This document shows, one piece after another, positions 1 through 6,503 of a stretch of DNA of 62,989 nt (positions within the stretch are counted from its first letter, which is position 1; every line of letters starts with the position of its first letter). The translations under genes were made by a program, and so were the position numbers. The DNA lies in contig NZ_JAHPZO010000018.1 in NCBI RefSeq assembly GCF_019042655.1, positions 1 to 62,989 of the forward strand. The letters run 5' to 3'. The notes beneath the pieces are model-generated. The model was not told where the DNA came from and did no database searches. It saw only the letters and a list, made by a program, of their open reading frames with translations. Source of the stretch: Planococcus sp. CP5-4_YE. GTDB lineage: Bacteria; Bacillota; Bacilli; Bacillales_A; Planococcaceae.

Positions 1-1
1 G

Positions 2-310
2 ACACAAATCTACGCGCAACGCAAAATTGACGTAGAAAGTGTGTTCGGTCATATCAAGGGCAATCGGTCGTTCCGCCGATTTCTCCTCCGGGGCTTAGAA
101 AAAGTGCATACAGAGTTCGGGATTGTGGCATTGGCCCACAACCTCCTGAAAGTAGCCAGCATGCGCCGGCTACTTTCAGTGTCTTCACCAACAAATGAAA
201 AACAGACGGAGAAAAAGAATTTCTTTTTCTCCGTCTGTTTTATTTTAGGGGCTTATGGGACAGCCCCTAAAAATCAACTGGAAACCCATGTATTTCTGAC
301 TCGCCAATAG
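2..310 (+). CDS. IS1182-family transposase, C-terminal fragment
   Basis: The open frame enters from outside the window and ends at a TAG. The visible protein carries VESVFGHIKGNRSFRRFLLR followed by GLEKV, EFGIVALAHNLLK and a charged tail. This is the usual C-terminal end of the DDE domain of IS1182-type transposases, containing the conserved glutamate (ESVFG) and the closing ALAHNLLK helix. The last 45 or so residues are read through the palindrome at 199-241 and look like a non-conserved tail. The start and the first two catalytic aspartates are not in the window, so activity cannot be judged. Confidence 0.8.
   Translation, partial: TQIYAQRKIDVESVFGHIKGNRSFRRFLLRGLEKVHTEFGIVALAHNLLKVASMRRLLSVSSPTNEKQTEKKNFFFSVCFILGAYGTAPKNQLETHVFLTRQ
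199..241. repeat. Perfect 21-bp palindrome in transposase 3' end
   Basis: Two 21-nt arms (199-219 and 221-241) are exact reverse complements around one central base, and the right arm ends in a T run. In RNA this is a very stable hairpin able to act as the transposase terminator in both directions. It lies inside the reading frame of the transposase tail, so the tail may be poorly expressed or the frame may read into the stem. Confidence 0.8.
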
Positions 311-345
311 CCAGTCACATACAAAATGAGTTTCTCAACAAGCTG

Positions 346-379
346 AAGCAGGTGAAGAGAAATTCTTCACCTGCTTTTG
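346..379. terminator. Terminator hairpin abutting the IS1182-like end
   Basis: The arms AGCAGGTGAAGA and TCTTCACCTGCT form a 12-bp stem with a 3-4 nt loop, with TTTT following on the plus strand. It lies just beyond the stop of the minus-strand gene at 387-1031 and should end that transcript. On the minus strand its U tract is short because the mobile element begins at base 345. The insertion seems to have cut into the terminator tail. Confidence 0.75.
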
Positions 380-386
380 CGTTTTA

Positions 387-1031
387 TCAAATATTTTTCA
401 AGGCGTCTTCGATTTGGCTGTCTCCTGAAGTTAGTTGGAATACTTTGTCTGTGAGATCTGTGGATTCGAGACACGCGACGATGACAGCTGCGACGTCTTC
501 TCGCGGAATGCTGCCGACATCGAGTTTCCCGCCTGCGGCAATTTGCCCTGTTCCCGGATCGTCTATCAATAAGCCGGGCCGGACGATTGTATACGCCAAG
601 CTGCTCGATTGCAAGATGCGATCGGCGTGGTGTTTGGCGATATAGTACGGCGTCATTTCCTTGGTCCAATGGGAGCGGTCATCGGCATGGATGGCGCTGA
701 CCATGATGAAGCGATTGATGCCGGCTAATTCTGCGGCTTCAACCGCTTTTGCCGCGCCGTCCAAATCGACAGTCATCGTTTTGTCTGCACCGGTCGAAGC
801 GCCGCTGCCAGCAGTGAAGACCACTGCATCGCAGTCAGCCATCGCTTTTTGCAGTTCTTCCACGCTTCCTTCGAGGCTTGCCACAACGGTTTCCGCTTTT
901 AGCTCTTCAAAAAACGGGCGCTGCTCGGCTTTCCGGATCATCGCTTTCACAGTGTGCTCTGGATGTTTCGCAAGCTGGCGCACCAAGTGCTGTCCGATCT
1001 TGCCGTTTGCTCCGATTACGAGTGTTTTCAT
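387..1031 (-). CDS. yhfK: Atypical SDR-family NAD(P)-binding oxidoreductase, YhfK-like
   Basis: A 214-residue protein of the NmrA/atypical short-chain dehydrogenase type. Residues 5-14 carry the nucleotide-binding loop (VIGANGKIGQ, the GxxGxxG pattern of a Rossmann fold). The central part has VFTAGSGAST and DLDGAAKAVEAAELAGI, and YYIAKHHAD holds the Tyr-x-x-x-Lys pair. It matches B. subtilis YhfK along its length. The substrate is unknown, and members are predicted cytosolic reductases or epimerases. The start is set by AAGGAGG nine bases upstream. It is single-gene, and its 3' terminator is shared with the neighbouring insertion sequence. Confidence 0.88.
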   Translation of the reverse strand: MKTLVIGANGKIGQHLVRQLAKHPEHTVKAMIRKAEQRPFFEELKAETVVASLEGSVEELQKAMADCDAVVFTAGSGASTGADKTMTVDLDGAAKAVEAAELAGINRFIMVSAIHADDRSHWTKEMTPYYIAKHHADRILQSSSLAYTIVRPGLLIDDPGTGQIAAGGKLDVGSIPREDVAAVIVACLESTDLTDKVFQLTSGDSQIEDALKNI

Positions 1032-1131
1032 TTCAATTTCCTCCTTAAAATATGGCTACCTACACCCTATACCCGAAAAATCGGGCTATAGCCAAAATAT
1101 AGGATATGATGCAAAAAACTAGCATGTTTTC

Positions 1132-1159
1132 TTGATACTGTTTTTAGTATACTTATAAA
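1132..1159 (+). promoter_or_regulatory. Sigma-A promoter for the 1203-2955 genes
   Basis: TTGATA (1132-1137) and TATAAA (1154-1159) are separated by 16 bp, about 40 bp before the first start codon. The spacing and AT-rich surroundings fit a housekeeping promoter. It is likely to drive the small membrane gene and the downstream peptidase and acetyltransferase genes. Confidence 0.6.
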
Positions 1160-1202
1160 AGTGAAATAATTTAAAAATGTTAGATTATAGGGGTGTATAT
1201 AT

Positions 1203-1412
1203 ATGAGCAAACAATACGAAGAAAATGACCTGTCCATACAGCAACGCAATTTGAAAGAAACACCGCCGGATTTTTCACAGTTCAAAGGCAAGCGTCTCGA
1301 TAAGCAGCCGAATCTCTTGGTGGACGGATTGGTCCATGTCGTGTTGACCGGTTTTGGGGCTGCTTTACTGATGGGCATCGTTTATGTACTGTTCAACTAC
1401 ATCAATTGGTAA
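1203..1412 (+). CDS. Small single-pass membrane protein, unknown function
   Basis: A 69-residue protein. The first 40 residues are polar, and one hydrophobic helix follows (about residues 46-66, LVHVVLTGFGAALLMGIVYV). I do not recognise the family. The middle (PPDFSQFKGKRLDKQPNLL) resembles small conserved Bacillales membrane proteins whose N-terminus is expected in the cytosol. It lies 12 bp before the peptidase S66 gene and probably shares its transcript. The Shine-Dalgarno sequence (TAGGGG) is weak. The conserved-looking codon usage supports a real gene. Confidence 0.7.
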   Translation: MSKQYEENDLSIQQRNLKETPPDFSQFKGKRLDKQPNLLVDGLVHVVLTGFGAALLMGIVYVLFNYINW

Positions 1413-1424
1413 GGAGGAGAGACG

Positions 1425-2435
1425 ATGATCCGTTATCCCGATCGACCGTTAAAAACCATCGGCGTCACTGCGCCTTCTTCAGGAGTGTCTGAAGAACTTC
1501 ATCATTTGCTTGAAGGAGCGATTGCCCAATTGGAGCAGCAAGGCTTTGCTGTTAAGGCTACGCCAAACGCCTGGAGCCAAAAAGAAGCGAAGTCGTCGCC
1601 TGCAGCCATCCGCGCGAAAGAACTGATCAGCATTTGGCGGGACTCCACAGTCGACGCGATCATCCCGCCGTGGGGTGGGGAGCTATTATTGGAAGTGTTG
1701 GAACATGTGGATTTCCAGAAGTTCACGCCGAAATGGCTTCTTGGGTATTCGGATGTCAGCTTGCTGTCATTGGCAATCACTTTGAATACCGGGATTGCGA
1801 CAGCACATGGCACCAATATCGTCGACTTGCGCGGCAGTGAAACCGATCCGACCACTGCGCGCTGGGTCGATGTGCTGTCTTCGACGAAAGGCATGGTCCT
1901 TAAGCAAGTTTCGTCAGACCATTACCAGAAAAATTGGGACCATGACAAGCCGACATCTCACGTCTTCAAATTGACCGAGCCGACCATTTGGAAAACTGTA
2001 TCAGGACACGCGGAACGACTGGAAGGCCGTCTTCTCGGCGGATGCATCGATGTGATCCGCCACTTGATCGGTACGCCATATGGTGATGTGGGCGCCTTCC
2101 GGAAGAAATTCATTACGAGTGAACCAGTCGTCTGGTTTTTCGAAAACTGTGAAATGAATACACCAGATTTAAAGCGCAGTTTATTGCAGATGAAATATGC
2201 AGGCTGGTTCGATAATTGTTCAGGCATCATCTTCGGCAGAAGCGAAGCGAACGATGCTGTGCAAGGTTATACCGCAGAAATGGTGTATCAGGAACTGGCG
2301 GGACAATTAAAAGTCCCCATCGTTTATGATGCCGATATCGGCCATCAGCCGCCGCAAGTGACTCTGGTAAATGGGGTGCACGCGATTTTCCACGTTGACG
2401 ATGGAAAAGGGCGTGTCGTCCAAGAATTCCGTTAA
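1425..2435 (+). CDS. Peptidase family S66 (LD-carboxypeptidase / MccF-like)
   Basis: A 336-residue serine peptidase of family S66, which includes muropeptide LD-carboxypeptidases and microcin C immunity protein MccF. The nucleophile elbow is GYSDVS (Ser near residue 109). The Glu of the triad is probably in FFENCEMNTPD, and the His is in DIGHQPPQ. The C-terminal part with GRLLGGCIDVIRHLIGT is typical of the MccF subgroup. There is no signal peptide, so it acts in the cytosol, probably recycling murein peptides or cleaving acyl-sulfamoyl adenylate-like compounds. AAGGAGGAGAG precedes the ATG. It is followed at once by an acetyltransferase gene, a pairing also seen with MccF-type detoxification genes. 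Confidence 0.9.
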   Translation: MIRYPDRPLKTIGVTAPSSGVSEELHHLLEGAIAQLEQQGFAVKATPNAWSQKEAKSSPAAIRAKELISIWRDSTVDAIIPPWGGELLLEVLEHVDFQKFTPKWLLGYSDVSLLSLAITLNTGIATAHGTNIVDLRGSETDPTTARWVDVLSSTKGMVLKQVSSDHYQKNWDHDKPTSHVFKLTEPTIWKTVSGHAERLEGRLLGGCIDVIRHLIGTPYGDVGAFRKKFITSEPVVWFFENCEMNTPDLKRSLLQMKYAGWFDNCSGIIFGRSEANDAVQGYTAEMVYQELAGQLKVPIVYDADIGHQPPQVTLVNGVHAIFHVDDGKGRVVQEFR

Positions 2436-2451
2436 AGAAAGGATGAATGCC

Positions 2452-2955
2452 ATGGACTATCGTCGATTAACACAAGATGATGCTGAACAGTACCGAAAAC
2501 TTCGATTGACAGCATTGCAGACAGATGCCGATGCGTTTTCGACTGATTTTAATGAAGCAAGCCAAAGGCCGGTAAGTGCGACAGCTAAAAATCTTGCCAA
2601 TCCTTCAGCCGTGACATTCGGCGCGTACAAAGAAGGCCGTTTGCTCGTGATGATGACATTGCTCAGATTGTCAGGGAAGAAGACCAGCCACAGAGCCGAA
2701 GTGCTTGCCGTATATGCAGCGGAAGAAACAAGAGGGACAGGGCTTGCGCCAAAACTTTTAGATCATTTGTTGGCGTATGCGAGAGAATGCGATGGGCTCG
2801 AGCAGCTCGAACTGGCCGTCAATTCCGCAAATCCGCGCGCCATCCGTTTTTACGAACGATCCGGCTTTCAGCGCATCGGCATCACACCGAATGCCCAAAA
2901 GGCAGAAGGCCGTTATATCGATGAATTGCTGATGGTGCTGAAGCTGCAAAAATGA
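2452..2955 (+). CDS. GNAT-family N-acetyltransferase
   Basis: About 168 residues of the GNAT fold. The core contains the AEVLAVYAAEETRGTGLAPKL motif A (Q/R-x-x-G-x-G/A acetyl-CoA loop) near residues 85-105. NSANPRAIRFYERSGFQRIG follows as motif B with the usual Tyr. The preferred start is the ATG at 2452, because AAAGGA sits nine bases before it. The upstream ATG at 2443 is too close to that site. It follows the S66 peptidase gene by 16 bp, so the two are probably cotranscribed. The substrate is unknown. Confidence 0.85.
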   Translation: MDYRRLTQDDAEQYRKLRLTALQTDADAFSTDFNEASQRPVSATAKNLANPSAVTFGAYKEGRLLVMMTLLRLSGKKTSHRAEVLAVYAAEETRGTGLAPKLLDHLLAYARECDGLEQLELAVNSANPRAIRFYERSGFQRIGITPNAQKAEGRYIDELLMVLKLQK

Positions 2956-2959
2956 AATA

Positions 2960-2993
2960 AAAAAAGCGGAGACCTCGGTCTCTGCTTTTTTTA
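2960..2993. terminator. Bidirectional terminator between convergent genes
   Basis: The stem AGCGGAGACC / GGTCTCTGCT has a T run on one side and an A run on the other. It serves the acetyltransferase gene on the plus strand and overlaps the 3' end of the minus-strand dehydrogenase gene. Confidence 0.9.
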
Positions 2994-4004
2994 TTGCTCA
3001 TTCAGAATATACAGTTTGTCGTCGCCTTCTGTCGGTGTGCCGCGGCCGTCGGTATTATTCGTAATGAAATACAAATCGTCACCGTCTGAATAGACGTCGC
3101 GGATGCGGCCATATCCTTCGATGGAATCAGTGATTTCTGCCGATTCAGGATCCAGCACTTTGATCGCCGTCCCGCGAAGCGCTGCGATATACAGTGCACC
3201 ATCGTGAAAATCGATTCCGCTCGGCGCCCACGTATCATCGGCGCCGCTAGTTGCTAGAGGTGCTTCTAAGCCATCCGCCGTTTCTTCCCCTTCAATATCG
3301 GGCCAGCCATAATTGGCATCCTGTTCGATGACGTTGATTTCGTCGTTAGCGGATTGGCCATGTTCTGCGGCATACATCGTCTCCTCATCCCACGCCAAAC
3401 CTTGTGGGTTGCGATGGCCGAGTGAGTAAATTTCAAATTCATCGAATTCATTGAGGCGGAGAATTTTCCCGTTGACTGAAGCAGGGTCCTGCGCGAGGTC
3501 CGGTTCGGATGCGTCTCCGATGGTCGCATAAAGCGTTCCGTCTTCACTGAATTCTAACCTGCCGCCGTGATGGACCTTGCCTGTCGGAATGCCTGACAAG
3601 AGTACGGCCGTTTCGGACCAACTGCCGCCGTCTAAACGGAATTCCGCAATTTTATTATAAGAATTGCCATTGTCTTCATAAACATAATAGCCGTAAGCTT
3701 CCTGTGAGTCATCAAAATCCGGCTTCAGCACGAATCCGAGAAATCCGGCTTCGGAAGCCGAGGACAAAGGCGAAGAGAAATCGACATCCTGGCGTTCCAA
3801 CTTTCCTTCGGCATCGATATAAGCGACTGTGCCTGGACGTTCGGATATATAGAAAGCGTCTCCTTGCTTATTGATTGACCAAGGGGCTTCAAGGTCTGTG
3901 GCGATGACATCTGCAGGTGCGGTCGCTTCATCGGGATTCGCCGGCCCATTGCTGCATCCGGCAAGAGCTGCTGCGAGAATTCCGAAAAAAAGCCATTTTT
4001 TCAA
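2991..4004 (-). CDS. PQQ-dependent sugar dehydrogenase-like lipoprotein
   Basis: A 337-residue six-bladed propeller protein of the soluble glucose/sorbosone (aldose sugar) dehydrogenase family. Landmarks in order are PWSINKQGDAFYISERPG, VHHGGRLEFSEDGTLYATIGD (catalytic His region), SLGHRNPQGLAWD, EHGQSANDEINVIEQDANYGWP and WAPSGIDFHDGALYIAALRG. The TTG at 4004 is the start: AAAGGAGG lies eight bases upstream and the product then begins KKWLFFGILAAALAGC, a clean lipoprotein signal with its lipobox Cys near residue 17. It should be anchored outside the membrane. Whether PQQ or another ligand is bound cannot be told. It is divergent from the small gene at 4082. Confidence 0.88.
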   Translation of the reverse strand: MKKWLFFGILAAALAGCSNGPANPDEATAPADVIATDLEAPWSINKQGDAFYISERPGTVAYIDAEGKLERQDVDFSSPLSSASEAGFLGFVLKPDFDDSQEAYGYYVYEDNGNSYNKIAEFRLDGGSWSETAVLLSGIPTGKVHHGGRLEFSEDGTLYATIGDASEPDLAQDPASVNGKILRLNEFDEFEIYSLGHRNPQGLAWDEETMYAAEHGQSANDEINVIEQDANYGWPDIEGEETADGLEAPLATSGADDTWAPSGIDFHDGALYIAALRGTAIKVLDPESAEITDSIEGYGRIRDVYSDGDDLYFITNNTDGRGTPTEGDDKLYILNEQ

Positions 4005-4081
4005 CTTGAAAACCTCCTTTTTATTCATCATAATCGAAGCAGGAAGCGATGGGAAATGAAATACAGCGAGGAGGACAAAAA

Positions 4082-4201
4082 ATGCCGCTGCTAAAAGACG
4101 TCAAAGAACAAGAAGAGCTGCGCAAAAAACGCAATTTGGTGCGCATCATCACGTGGATCAGCATCGCAGTCGTGCTATTCATCCTGTGGTATGTCATTTA
4201 A
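4082..4201 (+). CDS. 39-residue single-pass membrane protein
   Basis: A short gene with a strong Shine-Dalgarno (GCGAGGAGG) seven bases before ATG. The product starts MPLLKDVKEQEELRKKRN and then has one hydrophobic helix, IITWISIAVVLFILWYVI. The charged N-terminus followed by a terminal helix suggests an inner-leaflet tail-anchored protein. I do not recognise it. It has its own terminator at 4211. The site and coding pattern make it more than a chance frame. Confidence 0.65.
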   Translation: MPLLKDVKEQEELRKKRNLVRIITWISIAVVLFILWYVI

Positions 4202-4210
4202 ATGTATAGG

Positions 4211-4249
4211 AAAACGCGAAGCCCAGGACTTGGGCTCCGCGTTTTTTTT
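4211..4249. terminator. Terminator after the 39-residue membrane gene
   Basis: ACGCGAAGCCCA pairs with TGGGCTCCGCGT around a short loop and is followed by eight T residues. It also faces the convergent gene ending at 4252 and can act for both. Confidence 0.88.
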
Positions 4250-4251
4250 AG

Positions 4252-4578
4252 TTATGCATTTGTCTTTTGTTGCGGTTTAGCAATAATCCATTCGACGATG
4301 ACGAACACTGCCACAAGGACGATCATCAAATTGACCAGCCCGGCGTCCAAATACTTATCGCGGAAAATGATGGCGACCGTCAAAACGTAAAAGACGGCCT
4401 GTGTCACTTTTGCTGCGGGCGGTACTTTGTTTTTTGGATAGCGCAGCCGACCGAGCTGGAACGCCAGAAAAGCGAACAGCAGAACCAGGTATTGTGGCCA
4501 AGTGAAACTATCGGTGACTAGATTATTCATCAGTGCGTAAACGATTAATGGAATGAGATACAATAAAAGCGTTTTCAA
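4252..4578 (-). CDS. Membrane protein of unknown function, four predicted helices
   Basis: A 108-residue hydrophobic protein with about four transmembrane segments (residues 4-18, 26-42, 57-72, 80-100) and a short polar tail. I do not recognise the family. The start is a TTG preceded by GAGGATC. It lies 18 bp downstream of another small membrane gene (4597-4809) on the same strand, so the two probably form an operon and may work together. Confidence 0.62.
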   Translation of the reverse strand: MKTLLLYLIPLIVYALMNNLVTDSFTWPQYLVLLFAFLAFQLGRLRYPKNKVPPAAKVTQAVFYVLTVAIIFRDKYLDAGLVNLMIVLVAVFVIVEWIIAKPQQKTNA

Positions 4579-4596
4579 GGGAGATCCTCATTTCTG

Positions 4597-4809
4597 CTAT
4601 TTTTTGCGGGGAGTGCTATTTTGCCGTTCTTTCAACAGCTGGAGCAAATTGTAGACGGCGAAAGCGAGTGCGAGCCCGACGATGATCACCGATAATAACG
4701 GATAAAGCGATACGCCGTTTTGCATGATGTCCACGATGCGTGCGTAGATGATGAATGGGCCGATCAGAATGATGAAAATATCGAGTGCGGTTCCTAGTTT
4801 CGATCTCAT
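4597..4809 (-). CDS. Small membrane protein with two helices
   Basis: A 70-residue protein with two hydrophobic helices (LDIFIILIGPFIIYARIVDI and LLSVIIVGLALAFAVYNLL) and a basic tail (KERQNSTPRKK), which suggests both ends in the cytosol. The site TGGAGG lies eight bases before ATG. It is the first gene of a two-gene operon with 4252-4578. No family was recognised. Confidence 0.62.
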   Translation of the reverse strand: MRSKLGTALDIFIILIGPFIIYARIVDIMQNGVSLYPLLSVIIVGLALAFAVYNLLQLLKERQNSTPRKK

Positions 4810-4876
4810 ATATAGCCTCCAGTAAATCAGTATGACACCATCATATCAGAATCGCCTGTACCTGGCATGCCCAAAG

Positions 4877-4914
4877 TAAAAAGCAACCGCTCAGTTGAAC
4901 GGCTGCTTTCTTTA
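4877..4914 (-). terminator. Terminator of ypdP-ypeP operon
   Basis: On the minus strand AGCAGCCGTTC pairs with the complementary arm through one wobble, and a TTTTTA run follows. It sits just past the stop of the RNase H-like gene. Confidence 0.75.
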
Positions 4915-5301
4915 TTTATGTTCTTTGAGTTTGTCGTTGGCAAGTGTATGGGCCGCCTTGTTTTGGGAATCCGGAATCCATTTGATGAAGCAATAGTCGA
5001 ATCCGTCCGCAATCAACAAGCATTCCTCAAGCAGCTTTTTATAGACCGGATTTTTCACAAAGCGTTTTTCGAAAGCATCGACAACGAGTTTTGAATCTGA
5101 TTTGATGGACACCATGCCGGTCGCGAGCGGGCGAGCGAGCTCAAGCCCTTTTAATAGCGCCGTGAATTCGGCTTGATGATTATCCATTTCGCCGACGTAT
5201 TCACTCCATTTGATGGAATGTCCTTCGCCTCTCAAAAACACGCCGACCGCGCTGACTTTGGCGCTTCCGGCAGTCGATGCATCTACGAATAATTCGATCA
5301 T
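4912..5301 (-). CDS. ypeP: RNase H-like protein, YpeP type
   Basis: A 129-residue RNase HI-fold protein. The acidic residues expected for two-metal catalysis are visible: LFVDAST (first Asp), HQAEFTALLKGLELA (Glu on the following helix), SIKSDSKLVVDAF (Asp), with a possible last Asp in LAND. The plant/Bacillus-type spacing fits YpeP/YpdQ-like proteins, which probably remove RNA from RNA:DNA hybrids, although activity of this subgroup is poorly documented. The start overlaps the end of ypdP by 4 bp, so the two are translationally coupled. Confidence 0.85.
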   Translation of the reverse strand: MIELFVDASTAGSAKVSAVGVFLRGEGHSIKWSEYVGEMDNHQAEFTALLKGLELARPLATGMVSIKSDSKLVVDAFEKRFVKNPVYKKLLEECLLIADGFDYCFIKWIPDSQNKAAHTLANDKLKEHK

Positions 5302-5993
5302 CGTGCGGCCTCCTTTTCATCGAATGGCGTGATTTTTTTCGCTATATATCCAAATGGTGTATCAAGCACCGATACGATGAATTTCAAAACATAGGTCGAA
5401 ATAAAGATTTGGATCCAGACGTCAAAAGGAAAGACGCCGAAAAATGCGATCGAGGTGAAGATCAAGGTATCGATTAATTGGCTAAGCAAGGTCGAGCCGT
5501 TATTGCGGATCCAAAACTGGCTGTCTTTTGGAAAGACTTTACGCAAGGCCGAAAAGACGATGACGTCGATATGCTGCGCAAGCAGGTAGGCAACCATACT
5601 GGCAATGGCGATCTGCGGCACCAATCCAAACACCGTTTGGAGTGCTTCATGCGCAAAATCACTGTCTGCTGGAATGAACTGAAGTCCGAATTGCATCGTG
5701 ATGACCATGATCAGTAATGATGAGAATCCGAGCCATACTGCTTTTTTCGCTTCTTTTCTGCCATACTTTTCGTTGAGGATATCGGTTGCCAGAAAAGTCG
5801 AGGCATACAAGCTATTGCCGAGCGTCGCGGTCAAACCGATGATTTCAATTGTTTTTGTCACTTGAATATTCGCCAAGATCGTGGCGAATGCGACCCAAGC
5901 GAAAAGCCCGGTTTTGCCGAATACTTTATACATGATGAGCAATAACACAAAATTGAACAGGGCGAAGCCGAGCCCTAAAAATTCATTAAACAA
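5298..5993 (-). CDS. ypdP: Queuosine-precursor transporter (VUT/YpdP family)
   Basis: A 231-residue membrane protein with about six helices. Typical family motifs are ANIQVTKTIEIIGLTATLG, NSLYASTFLATDILNEKYGR and LLSQLIDTLIFTSIAFFGVFP. Family members (YhhQ/YpdP) carry preQ0 or preQ1 for synthesis of the tRNA base queuosine. A preQ1-I-like riboswitch directly in front of the gene supports that role. The riboswitch tail AACTAAGGAGG includes the ribosome site, so control is probably on translation. The gene is cotranscribed with ypeP, as in B. subtilis. Confidence 0.92.
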   Translation of the reverse strand: MFNEFLGLGFALFNFVLLLIMYKVFGKTGLFAWVAFATILANIQVTKTIEIIGLTATLGNSLYASTFLATDILNEKYGRKEAKKAVWLGFSSLLIMVITMQFGLQFIPADSDFAHEALQTVFGLVPQIAIASMVAYLLAQHIDVIVFSALRKVFPKDSQFWIRNNGSTLLSQLIDTLIFTSIAFFGVFPFDVWIQIFISTYVLKFIVSVLDTPFGYIAKKITPFDEKEAAR

Positions 5994-6000
5994 ACTGCTT

Positions 6001-6040
6001 CCTCCTTAGTTTTGGTAGAGCGGGAAGTTTCGAACCGCTG
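6001..6040 (-). promoter_or_regulatory. preQ1-I riboswitch (translational)
   Basis: On the minus strand a 5-bp stem (AGCGG / CCGCT) encloses a loop starting with UUC and ending in C-rich bases. A linker and the A-rich tail CCAAAACUAAGGAGG follow. This is the arrangement of the small class I preQ1 aptamer (stem, UUC, CC, then AAAACUAA pairing back into the loop). Here the tail runs straight into the Shine-Dalgarno of ypdP, so ligand-induced pseudoknotting would hide the ribosome site. Read by eye against remembered examples. Confidence 0.78.
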
Positions 6041-6062
6041 AAGGACGAAAATGTCCCAAGCC

Positions 6063-6091
6063 AGTATACCGATTGTTGCAGAAAAAAACAA
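6063..6091 (-). promoter_or_regulatory. Sigma-A promoter of the ypdP-ypeP operon
   Basis: On the minus strand TTGTTT (6086-6091) and TATACT (6063-6068) are 17 bp apart. Transcription would start near 6055 and read straight into the preQ1 riboswitch. Confidence 0.72.
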
Positions 6092-6135
6092 ATTCATAGT
6101 AGAATAATAGAATGACATTTTGCGGAGGGACCCGA

Positions 6136-6333
6136 ATGAAAAAAGTATCCATCATCAACGAAATAGATGAAATACTCAATACCTATTGTGAAGGCTGCTT
6201 CGTCAAAGCCCAACTCCGCAAGGATGAAGGAAAAACAGCAGCGCATCGCTTTTGCATCAGTGAATGTACAGTCGGTACCCAATTGCAGTTTTTGGGTCAA
6301 GAGCTGAATAAAATTGGAACTGACAAAAAATAA
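6136..6333 (+). CDS. ypeQ: YpeQ-like small zinc-finger protein
   Basis: A 65-residue protein starting MKKVSIINEIDEILNTYCEG. Cysteines and a histidine are arranged Cys-x-x-Cys (CEGC), then HRFC and SECTVG, the C2HC-type zinc ribbon of the YpeQ family. The function is unknown. The start is the ATG at 6136, with GGAGGGA six bases upstream. It is divergent from ypdP, and the same trio (ypdP, ypeP, ypeQ) is adjacent in B. subtilis. Confidence 0.85.
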   Translation: MKKVSIINEIDEILNTYCEGCFVKAQLRKDEGKTAAHRFCISECTVGTQLQFLGQELNKIGTDKK

Positions 6334-6340
6334 AATTGTC

Positions 6341-6384
6341 AATCCGTGTGCAGAAATAGTCATTTTTGCGCACGGATTTTTTTG
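6341..6384. terminator. Terminator of ypeQ
   Basis: AATCCGTGTGCA pairs with TGCGCACGGATT across a 15-nt loop, followed by seven T residues. Confidence 0.85.
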
Positions 6385-6446
6385 ATTCTGCTCCATTATT
6401 TTCTTGCTAAATCCTGGAGGAATTCCATGCTTTAGTTTAACTCGGT

Positions 6447-6474
6447 TTGATTAGGTAATAATAAACTGTATAAT
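6447..6474 (+). promoter_or_regulatory. Sigma-A promoter of the ATP-grasp operon
   Basis: TTGATT (6447-6452) and a perfect TATAAT (6469-6474) are 16 bp apart, 30 bp before the first start codon. The strength of the -10 box suggests regular expression rather than a silent locus. Confidence 0.75.
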
Positions 6475-6503
6475 AAAAATATTGAAACGAAAGGAGCAGA
6501 TGT

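Larger units (their letters stand above)
1..345 (+). mobile_element. IS1182-like insertion sequence, 3' part
   Basis: The window opens inside an insertion sequence. It holds the end of a transposase gene, a perfect palindrome (199-241), a short inverted repeat (247-268) and a terminal sequence at 328-345 (GAGTTTCTCAACAAGCTG). The terminal sequence is placed as the element's right end because the same motif bounds the small repeats at 21611-21846 and 45447-45763. The element stops directly against a terminator hairpin at 346. The left end lies outside the window. The family call rests on the transposase C-terminus and is from memory, not from a search. Confidence 0.72.

Noticed and set aside
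4005..4031. Upstream ATG start of the sugar dehydrogenase-like lipoprotein
   Set aside because: It would place nine residues before the lipoprotein signal, and the AAAGGAGG lies between it and the TTG that gives a standard signal peptide.
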